From: CATQHQ01 sp965243805
GTDB taxonomy: Bacteria > Gemmatimonadota > Gemmatimonadetes > Longimicrobiales > Gaopeijiaceae
Direction: 5' to 3'
Assembly (NCBI GenBank): GCA_965243805.1
Contig: OZ251577.1
Location: 2,914,001-2,978,000, forward strand
DNA: 64,000 nt
The notes below the pieces were generated by a model. It worked only from the letters and a program-made list of their open reading frames with translations. It was not told the DNA's origin and did no database searches. The position numbers and the translations under genes were made by a program. Positions 12,362 through 20,074 of this stretch are shown in pieces. How positions within the stretch are numbered: the stretch's first letter is position 1; every line of letters starts with the position of its first letter.

Positions 12362-12388
12362 CAGGTCTTGCTCGGCCCGTCCATCAGG
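12344..12388 (-). repeat. 23-bp tandem duplication across the moeB stop / next start
   Basis: 22 of 23 period bases form two similar copies: 12344-12365 and 12367-12388 (plus-strand core TTGCTCGG...TCCATCAGG). Each copy carries an ATG on the minus strand. The outer copy overlaps the moeB TGA and opens a 7-codon frame that stops directly at the inner ATG. The second copy starts the WYL-like gene. Confidence 0.85.
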
Positions 12389-13607
12389 GTTCGTGGCCGA
12401 GGGCTTCCGGGTCCGCCTCCGCCACAGCCATGATTCCGCCTTCCAGGTTCCGCACGTCGTCGTAGCCGTGGGCGTGCAGGAAGTGCGCCACCTCCAGGCT
12501 GCGGACGCCGCTGTGACAGTACACCACCACCGGGCGGTTGCGGGGAATCTCCGTCAGCCGTTCCGGGAGTTGGCCCATCGGCACCAGGACCGCTCCCAGC
12601 CCGCCAAGGTTCATGGCGTCCCACTCCAGCGGTTCGCGCACATCCAGCAGGAAGGGAGGCGCGGAGCCGCGCATGACCGTCGCCAAGTCGCCCGCCTCCA
12701 GTCGCGCCACGCCGTCCTGATCGCCGTTCCGATCGCCGTTCCGATTGGTGTTCTGGTCGCCCTCCGAGACCGCCGCCGCCGTCGCCGTGCCGCAAAACAG
12801 GTCGCAGTCCACCGGCGCCGTGATCGTGGGCGCATCGCCGCAGACCGGACATTCACGGTCGCGCCGGACTTCGATCTCGCGCCAGCGGAAGGCAAGCGCA
12901 TCGAAGAGCTGGAGGCGGCCGGACACGGGCTGGCCCACGCCCAACAGGAGCTTGATGGCCTCCATCGCCTGGGCGGCGCCGATCACGCCGGGCAACGCCC
13001 CAAAGACGCCGGCCTCGGCACAGCTGGGGACCATCCCCGGCGGCGGCGGCTCGCGGAAGAGGCAACGGTAGCAGGGGCCGTCCTCCAGCCCGAAGACCGC
13101 CAGCTGGCCCTCCCAGCGGTAGACGGAACCGTAGACGTTGGGCCGGCCCGACAGAACGCAGGCGTCGTTGACTAGGTAGCGGGTGTGGAAGTTGTCGCTG
13201 CCGTCCACCACCACATCGTAGCTGGGTACGATCTCCATCGCATTGTCGGATGTGAGCCGGGCCGGCCAGCTCTCCACGCGCACATGCGGGTTGATCTCGG
13301 AGAGGGTCGCCCTGGCCGAGTCCACCTTGAGCCCGCCCAGGTCCGAGGTGCCGTGGAGGACTTGCCGTTGCAGGTTGGTGACGTCCACCACGTCCGGGTC
13401 CACCACGCCCAGCGTGCCCACGCCGGCAGCGGCCAAGTACAGCGCCGCGGGCGAGCCCAGCCCCCCTGCGCCCACCAGCAGCACGCGAGCCGCCTTGAGG
13501 CGCTCCTGTCCCTCCCGTCCCACTTCGGGGAGGACCAAGTGGCGCGCGTAGCGGACCGTCTCGGCGCGGTCGAGCGGCAGCGGCGCGCCGGTCGTGGCTG
13601 TGAACAT
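12384..13607 (-). CDS. moeB: MoeB/ThiF-type E1 enzyme fused to a rhodanese domain
   Basis: 407 residues from ATG 13607. Adenylates the C-terminus of a MoaD- or ThiS-like sulfur carrier; the rhodanese part (about 300-395) can supply sulfur, as in MoeZ/MOCS3. ATP site GAGGLGSP near 52, RYLVNDAC, then the PSCAEAGVFG segment with the conserved Cys. Zinc site from CYRC and CPVC pairs. Rhodanese active loop YCHSGVRS, with Cys. The linker contains NRNGDRNGDQDG from duplicated codons. No carrier protein gene is in the window, so molybdopterin versus thiamine or cysteine sulfur transfer cannot be decided. It follows recQ by 11 bp. Confidence 0.9.
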   Translation of the reverse strand: MFTATTGAPLPLDRAETVRYARHLVLPEVGREGQERLKAARVLLVGAGGLGSPAALYLAAAGVGTLGVVDPDVVDVTNLQRQVLHGTSDLGGLKVDSARATLSEINPHVRVESWPARLTSDNAMEIVPSYDVVVDGSDNFHTRYLVNDACVLSGRPNVYGSVYRWEGQLAVFGLEDGPCYRCLFREPPPPGMVPSCAEAGVFGALPGVIGAAQAMEAIKLLLGVGQPVSGRLQLFDALAFRWREIEVRRDRECPVCGDAPTITAPVDCDLFCGTATAAAVSEGDQNTNRNGDRNGDQDGVARLEAGDLATVMRGSAPPFLLDVREPLEWDAMNLGGLGAVLVPMGQLPERLTEIPRNRPVVVYCHSGVRSLEVAHFLHAHGYDDVRNLEGGIMAVAEADPEALGHEP

Positions 13608-13618
13608 AGCCCTGCAAG

Positions 13619-15559
13619 CTACCCGGGCGAGCCGCCTTCGCCAAACAACCCGGCACCGGTCTGGGATGCGCCCGCCCGGCCTGGGCGCTCCCGGCCCGGC
13701 GGCGCACCCTCGCGCGGCGCCCGCTCGCCGCCCGCCGCCGAGTGCTCCCGGATCACCGCCATGAACGCTTCGCCGTAGCGCTCCAGCTTCGTCTCGCCTA
13801 CGCCGGTGATGTCGGCGAACTCGGCCACGGTGGCAGGTCGCTGCTCCACCATCTCGCGCAGACTGGCGTCGGGAAAGACGATGTAGGGCGGGACCCCCTG
13901 CTCCCTCGCCAGCTGGGTTCGAAGCCGCCGGAGGGCTTCCCACAGCGCGTCGCTCCACTTCGCCGGGTCGCCGGTCGGGTCCGAGGGGCGCGGCGCGGTC
14001 CGCTTGCGCGGCTTCGGCGTCCCCCTGACCAGCAGGTCGCGCCGCATGTGCACGTCGACCTCGCCCCGAAGCACCGGTCGGCTGGCCTCGGTCAGGCTCA
14101 GCGTCCCATACCCCTCCATGTCCACCTTGAGGAAGCCCCGCGCCACCAGCTGCCTGAAGACGGAGCGCCACTCGTAGGCGCCGATCTCCCGGCCGATGCC
14201 GTAGGTCGAAAGCCGGTGGTGACCGAAGCGGCGGATGCGCTCCGCCTCGCTCCCCCGCAGCACGTCGATGACGTACGCGCCGCCGAAGCGCTGGCCAGTG
14301 CGTTGCACGCACGAGAGGGCCTTCTGCGCGGCCTCGGTGGCGTTCCACGTCTCCACCGGGCGCAAGCAGTTGTCGCAGTTGCCGCACCGGTCGGGCGCCG
14401 TCTCGCCGAAGTAGGAAAGCAGCGTGCGACGCCGGCAGGTCGTGAGCTCGCAGTAGCCCAGCAGCGCGTCCAGCTTGCGCACCTCCAGTCGTTTGCGCGC
14501 GCCCCCGGCCTCCGAGTTCTCCACCATGTGCCGCAGCATGACCACGTCTTGCAGGCCGTACGCCATCCACGCGTCGGCGGGGTCCCCGTCCCGTCCCCCG
14601 CGTCCAGTCTCCTGATAGTACGCCTCGATGCTCTTGGGAAGGTCCAGATGGGCCACGAAGCGCACGTCGGGCTTGTCGATGCCCATCCCGAACGCAATCG
14701 TCGCCACCATCACCACGCCCTCCTCGCGGATGAAGCGGTCCTGGTTGGTCTGGCGCTCCCGCTTGCCCAGGCCCGCGTGGTAGGGGAGTGCGTCGACGCC
14801 GGCCCCGCGCAGCCACTCGGCCGTGTTGTCCACCCCCTTCCGCGACAGGCGGTACACGATCCCCGAGCGTCCCGGATGGTGCTCGCGGAGGAAGGCGTGG
14901 AACTGCTTGCGCGGGTTGTTCTTCGGGACCACCGAGTAGCGGATGTTGGGGCGGTCGAACCCGCTCACGAAGAGGGGCGCGCCTTCCAGTCCCAGCCGGT
15001 CCACGATCTCGCGGCGAGTGGGTTCGTCGGCGGTGGCGGTCAGGGCGATTCGGGGTATCCCGGGGAAGCGTTCCCGCAACGCCGAAAGGCGCAGGTACTC
15101 GGGGCGGAAGTCGTGTCCCCACTGGGAGACGCAGTGAGCTTCGTCAATGGCGAAGAGAGCCAAGGGGATGTTGGACAACTGCTCGAGGGTTCGGTCCCCG
15201 AGCAAGCGTTCCGGTGCCACGTAGAGAAGGTCGAGGCGACCCGCCGCCAGCGCCGACTCCACTTTCCGCACCTCGTGGTAGGGCATGCTGGAGTTGAGGC
15301 CGGCAGCCCGGACGCCCGCCTGCCGAAGGGCCTCGACCTGGTCCCGCATGAGCGCGATCAGCGGCGAAACGACCACGCCCGTTCCGTCGCGGACGATCGA
15401 CGGTATCTGGTAGCAGAGAGACTTGCCGCCGCCGGTGGGCATGAGGACCAAGCTGTCGCCGCCCGCCACCGTGTGGCGCACAATCTCCTCCTGCTGGCCC
15501 CGGAACTCGGCGTAACCAAAGACCCGGGCCAGGACGCCGCGGATGGGATCGTCGGTCAT
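13619..15559 (-). CDS. recQ: ATP-dependent DNA helicase RecQ
   Basis: 646 residues from ATG 15559, whose first bases overlap the stop of the upstream membrane protein (ATGA). A 3'-5' helicase for recombination and fork repair. Walker A MPTGGGKSLCYQIP near 41-54, DEAH box AIDEAHCVSQWGHDF near 139-153, motif VI QETGRGGRDGDP near 320. RecQ-C zinc cysteines near 369-397 (CELTTCRR, CGNCDNC), then a winged helix, and an HRDC domain in the last 130 residues (LRTQLAREQGVPPYIVF). The C-terminal 40 residues are Gly/Pro/Arg-rich and unconserved. Complete. Confidence 0.96.
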   Translation of the reverse strand: MTDDPIRGVLARVFGYAEFRGQQEEIVRHTVAGGDSLVLMPTGGGKSLCYQIPSIVRDGTGVVVSPLIALMRDQVEALRQAGVRAAGLNSSMPYHEVRKVESALAAGRLDLLYVAPERLLGDRTLEQLSNIPLALFAIDEAHCVSQWGHDFRPEYLRLSALRERFPGIPRIALTATADEPTRREIVDRLGLEGAPLFVSGFDRPNIRYSVVPKNNPRKQFHAFLREHHPGRSGIVYRLSRKGVDNTAEWLRGAGVDALPYHAGLGKRERQTNQDRFIREEGVVMVATIAFGMGIDKPDVRFVAHLDLPKSIEAYYQETGRGGRDGDPADAWMAYGLQDVVMLRHMVENSEAGGARKRLEVRKLDALLGYCELTTCRRRTLLSYFGETAPDRCGNCDNCLRPVETWNATEAAQKALSCVQRTGQRFGGAYVIDVLRGSEAERIRRFGHHRLSTYGIGREIGAYEWRSVFRQLVARGFLKVDMEGYGTLSLTEASRPVLRGEVDVHMRRDLLVRGTPKPRKRTAPRPSDPTGDPAKWSDALWEALRRLRTQLAREQGVPPYIVFPDASLREMVEQRPATVAEFADITGVGETKLERYGEAFMAVIREHSAAGGERAPREGAPPGRERPGRAGASQTGAGLFGEGGSPG

Positions 15560-15957
15560 GGACGGCCGGGGGACGAGAAGGCCGGACGGGTTGCCGCCAG
15601 CTGGACCAGCGCGCCGCACGCGCCCCCGGCCGCGCCGGCCAGTAGCCCGGCGAAGAGCAGCGCGAGGGCGATGAAGGTGCCGCCCGAAAGGCCGCCCAGC
15701 ACCCCCCCGGCTAGGCGGGCCACCTCGCCCACCGGGCCGCGAGCCGCGCCTGCCAGCAGGAGCACGGCCCAGCCAGCCACGCCGGCCAGTGCCGAGGTGG
15801 CGGCCGGGCCACGCAGGCGGCGGGCGGAGACGCTGCCGCGGTGGAGACGCCAGCCCTGCCAGCCGCCCACCACGGTGCCGGACAGAGGCAGCGCGACCCA
15901 GCCGCCCAGCCATGTGCCCGCCGCCACGGCAGCGGTCCCAACGAGGAGCGGGGTCAC
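15556..15957 (-). CDS. Small multi-pass membrane protein, function unknown
   Basis: 133 residues from GTG 15957, which has GAGGA nine bases upstream; TTG 15978 (seven residues longer) is the alternative. Almost wholly Ala/Gly/Leu/Val-rich, with about four hydrophobic segments separated by short Arg-containing loops. I recognise no family. It lies between the acylase and recQ in the same operon and overlaps recQ by 4 bp. The stretch holding its start is a 26-bp copy of the acylase stop region. Confidence 0.65.
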   Translation of the reverse strand: MTPLLVGTAAVAAGTWLGGWVALPLSGTVVGGWQGWRLHRGSVSARRLRGPAATSALAGVAGWAVLLLAGAARGPVGEVARLAGGVLGGLSGGTFIALALLFAGLLAGAAGGACGALVQLAATRPAFSSPGRP

Positions 15958-16005
15958 GGCCTTGGTTCCTCGCGCCAACGGGTCACTGCTCCGGTTCCTC
16001 GCGCC
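15951..16005 (-). repeat. 26-bp duplication turning an acylase stop region into the next start
   Basis: 15951-15976 and 15980-16005 match at 22 of 26 positions (period 29). The copy at 15980-16005 carries the TGA of the acylase gene (15985-15983). The other copy carries the same GTGAC in a frame where GTG 15957-15955 is the likely start of the membrane protein. Confidence 0.8.
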
Positions 16006-18493
16006 GGCGGGCCGCGGGCGGCGGCGCCAGCGTCAAGACCGCGCGAGCGTGGCCCGCGTCCCGCAGCTTGGCCTCGCTACGGGGGAAGCGCAGCTCCTCC
16101 AGCTCGCCCGCAACCCAGTGCGCGAGTCGGTCGTCGTACTCTCGGCTGACCGGGTTGCCCGACTGTCCGCCCGGGTACGTCCCCCGTGCCGACACTTGGT
16201 CCCCCAGCTCGACCACCATCCGCCAGCTGGCGCCGTGCGACCCCGCACCCGACACGGGGTTGAGGAGGCCGGGTCCGCTGGCCGTGGGCAGGTCCAGGCG
16301 AGAGAGGGCGGGCAGGCGCAGCAGGTGGTGGACGTTGTGTCGCCCGAAGTTGCGCCAAGCCCAGCCGCCGTCGTCCTCGTGGCCGTGCTCGCGGCGCAAC
16401 TCTTCCAGCGCCCCTGCCAGCGCATCCGCCACCACGGCGTTCCGGTCCTCGATGCCAGGGGTGCGCCGATCGTCCCACCAGGGGCTGTCGGGCTGGCCCA
16501 GCAGCTGCCACAGGACGTCTTCCCGGGGCGTGACTGGGCGCCCATTGCCATCGCCGTCGGGACCGGCCAGCTCGTCCCACACGCCGTCTTCCAGCGCCTC
16601 CATCGCCGTCTCGAAGAGCACGGCTCGCTCGTCGGACCGGTCGTAGCGCCCGTCCCACTCTTCCAGCAGGCGAGCGGCCTCGGCCACATTCGGCGCCACC
16701 CCTCCCTGCGCCGCCATCTCGTCGACCGCCCCCAGGAACGCCGCTCGAAAGACCCGGGCGCGGACGCCGGCAGGGTAGGTCTGGTACGCCTCCATCTCCG
16801 CGACGCCGTGGCGCTCCTGGCCGCGCAGGAGTTCGTTGATCGTGAGCGCGCGCCACGGCTCCGGCCAGTCGGCGCCCAGGTAGGCAGGCTCGGCTTCCGG
16901 GTCGTGTGGTTGCTGGTTGGCCGACGCCAAGTACCCTTGCGGCGGGTTCTTGGCAATGGGGAAGCGCGCCGCTCGCCCCAGCCAGTCGGAAGCGCGGGAG
17001 GTCCCGTCCTGCACTCGGTCGCCCCGCACGCCATCGGGCCGCAGCGGAAAGTATCCCGCGCTCTGGATCGCGATGCTGCCGTCCCGTCCCGCCACCAGCC
17101 CGTTCTGCGCGGGCGCGTGCCACCCGGACATGGCGTCCAGCCACTCGTCCACTGTCCGCGCCCTGGCGGCTGCAAGCAGGAAGCGGAGCTCTCTCTGGCC
17201 TTCGAGAACGGTCCAGCGCATCGACATGGGCTTGCCGTCCACCTGGACGAGAGGGCCTCGATGAGTGCTCCGCACCGTGTCCGACCGGAGCACGGTCCCG
17301 TCGCGTCCCCGGAAGTGCTCCACCCGGGCGGCCAGCGGCGTCCACTCGCCGTCCAGCAGATAGCGGGCCGGTGCCACCGAGTCGTCCAGCTGCTCCCGGT
17401 AGTAGTCGAGCACATCGGCCCCTGTGTTGGTGAACGTCCACGCCACGTCGCGGTTGAAGCCGATGACGACCCCCGGCACGCCCGCCAACGTGACCCCGTA
17501 CACATCCAGCTCGCCCGGGACCACCAAGTGCACCTCGTACCAGATGCTGGGCAGGGTAAGCGAGAGATGCGGGTCGCCGGCCAGGATCGCATGGCCGGAG
17601 GCGGATCGGGACGCGGCCACCGCCCAACTGTTGCTTCCCAGGGCGTTTCCCAGGGCGCCCCTGCCTTCAGCACGGCTCCGTCCGCCGGTGGAGACCGCCG
17701 ACTCCTGGCCTGCCGGCGAAGGCTGGATCACCGGCGGAGGCAGGTACCCGCCCACCCACCGCGCTCCCCGGTACGGCACGATCGGCTCGCGGATCGGAGC
17801 GTCGACCGGAAAGAGGGCGTCGGCGGCCTCCGGCCCGACCCGGCCGGCCACCCGATCCTTAAGAAGCTCCACCGGCGAGAACGCCAGAATCCACCCCATG
17901 CGCTTCAAGAGGTAGAAGGTGTGCACGGGTTCCCAAGGCGCGGGGCGGATGCCCAGCAGGTGGTGCTCGAAGGGCCGCTCTCCCAGCGACAGGCCGGCGA
18001 TGAAGGCGTTGACGCCGTCCGCATAGGCCCGCATGGCGTCGGCCAGCGGCGGGTCGTCTTCCTGGAGGCGGGCGAAGTCCTGCCGGGCCGCCTGCGCCAA
18101 CCCCAGCCGCCGAACCTCCACGTCGATCTCGACCAGCGCCTCGCCAGCCACTTCCGACAGCGTGCCAGCGGTCGCCCGGGTCTGCATCTCCATCTGGAAG
18201 AGCCGGTCGCGGGCGACCACATAGCCCAGCGCTCGGTAGAGGTCGGAGCTGTTGGATGCGAACACATGGGGCACCCGCCGATCGTCGTAAACGACCCGCA
18301 CGCTTCCAGCCAAGCCGGGCACCGTGGCGGCAGCGGAGTCGGGCAGCTCGGCGGTATAGGCCACGCCCCAAAGCCCGTGGACCGGGTCGAGCAGGGGACC
18401 CAAGGCGGGCACGGGTCCCAAGCGCCGGGCCGCCGGCAGGAGCGCGAGCCCCAGCACCGCCGACCAGAGGATCAGCCGCGGCCCCGCCCTCAC
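15983..18493 (-). CDS. Penicillin acylase-family (Ntn) hydrolase
   Basis: 836 residues from GTG 18493, which overlaps the DUF418 stop (GTGA). Exported amide hydrolase of the Ntn superfamily, made as a precursor that cuts itself into alpha and beta chains. An N-terminal hydrophobic segment is followed by the alpha-chain region (IPHVFA-like VPHVFASNSSDLYRALGY). The self-processing site and Ser nucleophile is NSWAVAAS near residue 288. The beta-chain signature has AGDPHLSLTLPSIWYE and GFNRDVAWTFTNTGAD. Substrates in this family range from beta-lactams to acyl-homoserine lactones; the sequence does not tell which. Ends 5 bp before the next gene start region. Confidence 0.93.
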   Translation of the reverse strand: MRAGPRLILWSAVLGLALLPAARRLGPVPALGPLLDPVHGLWGVAYTAELPDSAAATVPGLAGSVRVVYDDRRVPHVFASNSSDLYRALGYVVARDRLFQMEMQTRATAGTLSEVAGEALVEIDVEVRRLGLAQAARQDFARLQEDDPPLADAMRAYADGVNAFIAGLSLGERPFEHHLLGIRPAPWEPVHTFYLLKRMGWILAFSPVELLKDRVAGRVGPEAADALFPVDAPIREPIVPYRGARWVGGYLPPPVIQPSPAGQESAVSTGGRSRAEGRGALGNALGSNSWAVAASRSASGHAILAGDPHLSLTLPSIWYEVHLVVPGELDVYGVTLAGVPGVVIGFNRDVAWTFTNTGADVLDYYREQLDDSVAPARYLLDGEWTPLAARVEHFRGRDGTVLRSDTVRSTHRGPLVQVDGKPMSMRWTVLEGQRELRFLLAAARARTVDEWLDAMSGWHAPAQNGLVAGRDGSIAIQSAGYFPLRPDGVRGDRVQDGTSRASDWLGRAARFPIAKNPPQGYLASANQQPHDPEAEPAYLGADWPEPWRALTINELLRGQERHGVAEMEAYQTYPAGVRARVFRAAFLGAVDEMAAQGGVAPNVAEAARLLEEWDGRYDRSDERAVLFETAMEALEDGVWDELAGPDGDGNGRPVTPREDVLWQLLGQPDSPWWDDRRTPGIEDRNAVVADALAGALEELRREHGHEDDGGWAWRNFGRHNVHHLLRLPALSRLDLPTASGPGLLNPVSGAGSHGASWRMVVELGDQVSARGTYPGGQSGNPVSREYDDRLAHWVAGELEELRFPRSEAKLRDAGHARAVLTLAPPPAARRREEPEQ

Positions 18494-19746
18494 GTCGCCA
18501 GCGGCCCCGGATGTGCTCTGAACGGTTGCCTGGTCATGTACGTCGCCGTCCGCCACAGCCACTCCAACGGCCCGAAGCGGAACCGCCGGAGCCACCAAGG
18601 GGACCAAGCCAGCTGCAACCCCCAGACCGCCAGCACGACCCCTACTTGGCCCAGCGGACTCACCCGACCGAACATGCCGAGTCCGTGTCCGTAGAAGAAC
18701 AGCGAGCACAGAACGCTCTGGGAGATGTAGTTGGTGAGCGCCATCCTGCCGACCGCGGCCAGTCGTTGCTGAAGCCGGGGCAGACGACGCCCCTGGACCA
18801 CCAGCATCACCACCGACACATAGCCCAGGAAGACGCCCAGCGAGCCCACGTAGTTGAAGAGCGTTCCCTGGAACATGGAGTGCTCCAAGGAGAAGTCGGC
18901 CCGAACGTTGTAGACGATCCCAGCCGCCACCAGCGGCAGTCCCAAGCCCAGTCCGACGACCGCCGTCCGTCTGTAGAACGCAATCGAGCGACGACCTGTG
19001 AGCACGCCCAGTCGGTACAGACCCATCCCCACCAGCATCAACCCGCCCGCGCGCCAGAGGAAGTAGACCAGGAAGACCATCGTCTGGAGCCCGAACGCTT
19101 CCGCCGCTCGGTACGGCATCTGCTCCAACCAGCCGCCCCGGAACGCCTCGGCTTCCGCCTCCAACGCCGCCGGCGGGGGCGCCCAATCCGCCTGCATCGC
19201 CGCCTGCTCCGCTTCGGGCCACACCGGAACCGACAGACCGACTCCCAGCCAGAGCGGGATCACGACCGCCACCATGGCCGCGCCCAGGACCAGCTGCCGC
19301 TGGGGGCGAACGTTGCGCAGGGGGTACAGCAGGAAGCCGCAAAGGGCGTAGGCGACCAGAATGTCGCCGTGCCAGATCAGATAGGCGTGAGCCATCCCGA
19401 AGACGAGAAGCCAGAGCTGCCGCCGATAGTGAAGGCTGGCCGCCGGAGCGCCCCGCTGGGCCATGCGGTCGGCGGTCATTGCCATCCCGGCCCCGAAGAG
19501 CGCCGAGAAGATTGAAATGAACTTGGTGTCGGCCAGGAGCGCGGTGCTGGCCCAAACCCAGAACCCCGATCCCTCCAGGCCGCCGCCGACCGACGGATTC
19601 AGGTAGGCGGCGGAAGCCGTGGCGAACCCTCGGATGTTCACGACGAGGATGCCCAGCACCGCGAAGCCCCGAAGCACGTCCAAGGCGACGATGCGGTCGG
19701 AGTCGGCTACGGGGGTCGGCGGTTGCTGCGCCATCGCGGACGCCAT
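18490..19746 (-). CDS. DUF418 (YeiB-type) membrane protein
   Basis: 418 residues from ATG 19746; ATG 19734 is the alternative, and no ribosome site decides. N-terminal motif RIVALDVLRGFAVLGILVVN is diagnostic of the DUF418 acyltransferase-like membrane family. About ten hydrophobic segments follow, with the C-terminal DUF418 signature GRMALTNYISQSVL near residue 330 and WLRRFRFGPLEWLWR close to the end. Probably an inner-membrane protein involved in lipid or small-molecule acylation; the function is not established. It is the first gene of a minus-strand run that continues with the penicillin acylase. Confidence 0.9.
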   Translation of the reverse strand: MASAMAQQPPTPVADSDRIVALDVLRGFAVLGILVVNIRGFATASAAYLNPSVGGGLEGSGFWVWASTALLADTKFISIFSALFGAGMAMTADRMAQRGAPAASLHYRRQLWLLVFGMAHAYLIWHGDILVAYALCGFLLYPLRNVRPQRQLVLGAAMVAVVIPLWLGVGLSVPVWPEAEQAAMQADWAPPPAALEAEAEAFRGGWLEQMPYRAAEAFGLQTMVFLVYFLWRAGGLMLVGMGLYRLGVLTGRRSIAFYRRTAVVGLGLGLPLVAAGIVYNVRADFSLEHSMFQGTLFNYVGSLGVFLGYVSVVMLVVQGRRLPRLQQRLAAVGRMALTNYISQSVLCSLFFYGHGLGMFGRVSPLGQVGVVLAVWGLQLAWSPWWLRRFRFGPLEWLWRTATYMTRQPFRAHPGPLAT

Positions 19747-19918
19747 AGGAGGGCCGGAGTGATCGGGGTTAGGGGAGAATGGGGAGAACGGGCGTGTTCG
19801 ACGGCGCACGCGGTACTGTTCGTCGGAGCGGGCAAGTTGGCGGACCGTGAGGTGCTGCGCAAGCGGGCACGCGGGACCCGAAACTGCTTTGTCGATAGCC
19901 CGCACCGTCAAACAGCGC

Positions 19919-19924
19919 TATGAT
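19919..19924 (+). promoter_or_regulatory. Candidate -10 box for the autotransporter
   Basis: TATGAT, one mismatch from TATAAT, about 147 bp before the ATG at 20071. No convincing -35 box at the normal spacing; the nearest TTGTCG (19889-19894) is 24 bp upstream. Tentative. Confidence 0.25.
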
Positions 19925-20008
19925 TAGGCACTAGTCCAACCGGCATTCGGTCAAGTCAGGCGCCTGCCATCCATGCGTCGCCACGCTCCAGCCCAACAGC
20001 AAGGTCCG

Positions 20009-20074
20009 ATGAACTCTACCTCCCCCCCCCCCCCGTTTCTTCCTGGGCCCCTGGGCTCGCGGCTCCGGCCATGA
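20009..20074 (+). CDS. Possible 21-codon leader peptide across the poly-C tract
   Basis: ATG 20009 opens a short frame (MNSTSPPPP, then FLPGPLGSRLRP) that reads through the C tract and stops at TGA 20072, overlapping the autotransporter ATG (ATGA). Adding one C would put this ATG in frame with the autotransporter. Could be a coupling leader, a phase-variable N-terminal extension, or chance. Confidence 0.3.
   Translation: MNSTSPPPPFLPGPLGSRLRP
20022..20034 (+). repeat. 13-base poly-C tract upstream of the autotransporter
   Basis: An uninterrupted run of 13 C, 36 bases before the ATG of the 2255-residue surface protein. Homopolymeric tracts of this length mutate by slippage and often give on/off phase variation of surface proteins in other bacteria. 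Here it is in the leader, where length changes could alter spacing or the short upstream frame. Confidence 0.85.

Larger units (their letters stand above)
19747..20070. other. Divergent intergenic region (324 bp)
   Basis: Lies between the divergent DUF418 and autotransporter genes, so promoters for both are expected here. I see no open frame longer than a few dozen codons on the coding strands other than a short one at 20009-20074. It contains a candidate -10 box (TATGAT, 19919-19924) and a 13-C tract just before the autotransporter. Confidence 0.7.

Noticed and set aside
13742..18694. A 1650-codon plus-strand frame opposite recQ and the acylase
   Set aside because: Antisense shadow of three well-supported genes, with no family resemblance and typical high-GC third-position bias on the other strand.
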